The position numbers and the translations under genes were made by a program. Shown piece after piece: positions 62,368-64,000 of a stretch of 64,000 nt of DNA (positions are counted from its first letter, which is position 1; each line of letters begins with the position of its first letter). The notes beneath the pieces are model-generated. The model made no database searches, was not told the DNA's origin, and worked only from the letters and a program-made list of their open reading frames with translations. Origin of the DNA: Methylobacterium sp. SyP6R (GTDB lineage: Bacteria; Pseudomonadota; Alphaproteobacteria; Rhizobiales; Beijerinckiaceae); NCBI RefSeq assembly GCF_019216885.1, contig NZ_JAAQRC020000001.1, forward strand, positions 6,316,501 to 6,380,500, in the 5' to 3' direction.

Positions 62368-62745
62368 ATGAACGGCAACGACCCGCGGGGGAAGGACGGC
62401 ACCGGTGAGGGCCCCTCCCCCGACGACGACCTCTCCGCGAGGCTCAAGCGTCTCGAGATGCAGATCGACCGGAAGCGCCCCGCGGCGGCTCCCGATCCTT
62501 CGTCGCGTCGAGACAGCGGCCAGCCTTCGTCCCTCGGCATCGCCATGCGGCTGTCCACGGAATTCGTGGCGGGCGTCCTGGCGGGCGGCCTTCTCGGCTG
62601 GGGCTGCGATCGACTGCTGGGCACCAAGCCCTGGGGTCTGATCGTCCTGCTCGTCCTGGGCTTCGGAGCCGGAATCTACAACGTGATGCGCGTTTCCGGA
62701 TTTTTTCCGGCCGCGGACACGAAGAAAGGCCCGCCAGGGCCTTGA
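62368..62745 (+). CDS. atpI: ATP synthase assembly protein AtpI
   Basis: A 125-residue protein. Residues 1-60 are polar and disordered; two membrane helices follow (STEFVAGVLAGGLLGWGCDR and LIVLLVLGFGAGIYNVMRV). This is the AtpI/AtpQ layout: a small FO-linked protein that helps assemble the c-ring or take up Mg2+. It is first in the FO operon and the expected neighbour of atpB. Confidence 0.87.
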   Translation: MNGNDPRGKDGTGEGPSPDDDLSARLKRLEMQIDRKRPAAAPDPSSRRDSGQPSSLGIAMRLSTEFVAGVLAGGLLGWGCDRLLGTKPWGLIVLLVLGFGAGIYNVMRVSGFFPAADTKKGPPGP

Positions 62746-62836
62746 TCATCCGGTGGATGCCGTGCATCCGCCTGCACGGATTGGCAGCGCGGCGGGAGAG
62801 ACCCGCGGCAGCGATACACGAGGGGGCGGGACCGGC

Positions 62837-63592
62837 ATGGCCGTCAAGATGGATCCGATCCACCAGTTCGAGCTGAAGCCGCTGGTTTCGTTCGGGCATA
62901 TCGGCCACCAGCACATCGCCTTCACCCAGTCGGCGCTGTACATGTTCCTGGCCGTGGGGCTCATCGCGCTCCTGACGATCTGGGCGACGAAGAGCCGCGC
63001 GGTGGTGCCGGGCCGGGCGCAGTCCCTGGCCGAGGTATTCTACGAGTTCATCGGCCAGACCGTGCACCAGTCGGCCGGCCACGGCAGCGAGCGCTTCGTG
63101 CCGCTGGTCTTCTCCCTGTTCATGTTCGTGCTGCTGCTGAACCTGTTCGGGATGATCCCCTACGCCTTCGCGGTGACCAGCCACATCATCGTCACCTTCA
63201 TGCTGGCGCTGGTGGTGATCCTCACCGTGGTGATCTACGGCTTCATGGCCCACGGCACCCACTTCCTCGGCCTGTTCGTGCCCCCCGGCGTGCCCGGCTG
63301 GCTCAAGCCGCTGATCGTGGTGATCGAGGTCGTGTCGTTCATCTCGCGGCCGATCAGCCTCTCGGTCCGTCTCTTCGCCAACATGCTGGCGGGCCACATC
63401 GCGCTGAAGATCTTCGCGGGCTTCGTCCCGGCCCTGCTCGCCGCCGGCGTCTGGGGCATCCTCTCGCCCCTGCCCCTCGCCCTCTCGGTCGCCGTGACGG
63501 CGCTGGAGATGCTGGTCGCGGTGCTGCAGGCCTACGTCTTCGCGACGCTGACCTCGATCTACCTCAGCGACGCCCTGCATCCGGGCCACTAA
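62837..63592 (+). CDS. atpB: ATP synthase F0 subunit a
   Basis: A 251-residue integral membrane protein forming the proton channel with the c-ring. The essential Arg is in RPISLSVRLFANMLAGHI (about residue 181), and the C-terminal helix ends YVFATLTSIYLSDALH. It opens DPIHQFELKPLVSFGHIG. I choose the ATG at 62837; an open frame 28 codons further up is not family-like. A hairpin (GGGGCCTCG with CGAGGCCCC, 63599-63618) follows. Confidence 0.94.
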   Translation: MAVKMDPIHQFELKPLVSFGHIGHQHIAFTQSALYMFLAVGLIALLTIWATKSRAVVPGRAQSLAEVFYEFIGQTVHQSAGHGSERFVPLVFSLFMFVLLLNLFGMIPYAFAVTSHIIVTFMLALVVILTVVIYGFMAHGTHFLGLFVPPGVPGWLKPLIVVIEVVSFISRPISLSVRLFANMLAGHIALKIFAGFVPALLAAGVWGILSPLPLALSVAVTALEMLVAVLQAYVFATLTSIYLSDALHPGH

Positions 63593-63719
63593 GGGACCGG
63601 GGCCTCGTGCGAGGCCCCTCCCCGCGCCCGCGATCGCACCCCCGAGCTTCCCACCCCGGTTCGCCGTGTCGCGGCCGGATACCACCCGCCAGACGACTAG
63701 ACGACCTTAGGAGCATCAG

Positions 63720-63947
63720 ATGGATCCCGTTGCTGCGAAGTACATCGGCGCCGGCCTCGCCTGCCTCGGCATGGCGGGCGCCGCCATGGGCCTCGGCAAC
63801 CTGTTCGGCCAGTTCTTCGCCGGCGCCCTGCGCAACCCCTCCGCGGCCGACAGCCAGCGCGCCAACCTGCTCCTCGGCTTCGCGCTGACCGAGGCGCTGG
63901 GCATCTTCTCGCTGCTCGTCGCGCTGCTGCTGCTGTTCGCCGTCTAA
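63720..63947 (+). CDS. atpE: ATP synthase F0 subunit c
   Basis: A 75-residue hairpin protein forming the rotary ring. The first helix has the packed glycines ([19 protein letters not shown]), the loop is [10 protein letters not shown], and the second helix carries the proton-binding Glu in [20 protein letters not shown] (about residue 58). AGGAG is found eight to ten bases before the ATG. The rest of the operon (b' and b subunits) lies beyond the window. Confidence 0.95.
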   Translation: MDPVAAKYIGAGLACLGMAGAAMGLGNLFGQFFAGALRNPSAADSQRANLLLGFALTEALGIFSLLVALLLLFAV

Positions 63948-64000
63948 TCCCGGCGAGGATTACCGAGACGAGGTGGTCCACCCGCGCACCGGGCCTTCAC

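Overview
The window is GC-rich chromosomal DNA (roughly 70% by eye) from an alphaproteobacterium of the Rhizobiales, most like Methylobacterium or a close relative. This is an inference from gene content and order: mutY-dciA-dsbA-smc synteny, a solitary CcrM-type (GANTC) methyltransferase, an atpI-atpB-atpE F0 operon, a Bradyrhizobium-type porin, and DUF2865, CreA and MmcB proteins. No rRNA, tRNA, CRISPR array or intact insertion sequence was seen.

Layout. 1-3623: the end of a LuxC-like acyl-CoA reductase, a complete ABC importer of the nitrate/sulfonate type and an SDR oxidoreductase, read as one operon. 3863-14637: an aromatic catabolic cluster. A LysR regulator is divergent from benA-benB-benC-benD, catA, catB, catC and a benzoate-type MFS transporter, followed by a salicylate-hydroxylase-like flavoprotein. 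Together these take benzoate (and perhaps salicylate) through catechol and muconate to 3-oxoadipate enol-lactone. Three gaps in this cluster (benA/benB, catA/catB, catC/transporter) each hold a palindromic repeat. 15139-22034: a small orphan protein, an ABC exporter, hpd with a divergent Lrp-type regulator, a patatin-like phospholipase, a CBS protein and a rhomboid protease. 22529-30568: PAS and PilZ proteins, a low-GC island with an ORC-like AAA ATPase, mmcB, a second ABC importer, a diguanylate cyclase and a DedA protein. 30812-38302: pdxY, DUF2891, a brnTA toxin-antitoxin pair, phzF, a Nudix hydrolase, a large secreted alpha/beta hydrolase, creA. 38509-48378: cell-envelope genes (DUF2865, two OmpA-domain proteins, a porin), a frameshifted esterase remnant and an ABC-F ATPase. 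48495-53147: a DUF4365/HicA-like gene pair, a gamma-glutamyltransferase-family enzyme, small proteins and rlpA. 53148-64000: ccrM, a lipoprotein, mutY, a DUF4160/DUF2442 pair, dciA, dsbA, smc and the start of the F0 ATP synthase operon.

The most unusual material is: (i) several families of long palindromic elements, some folding as nested cloverleaf shapes, one tandemly duplicated with compensating base changes; (ii) the low-GC ORC-like ATPase with a perfect 14-bp inverted repeat at its start; (iii) the overlapping DUF4365/HicA-like pair, one of three two-gene toxin-antitoxin-like modules; and (iv) a strong minus-strand terminator with no gene before it, upstream of the rhomboid gene.
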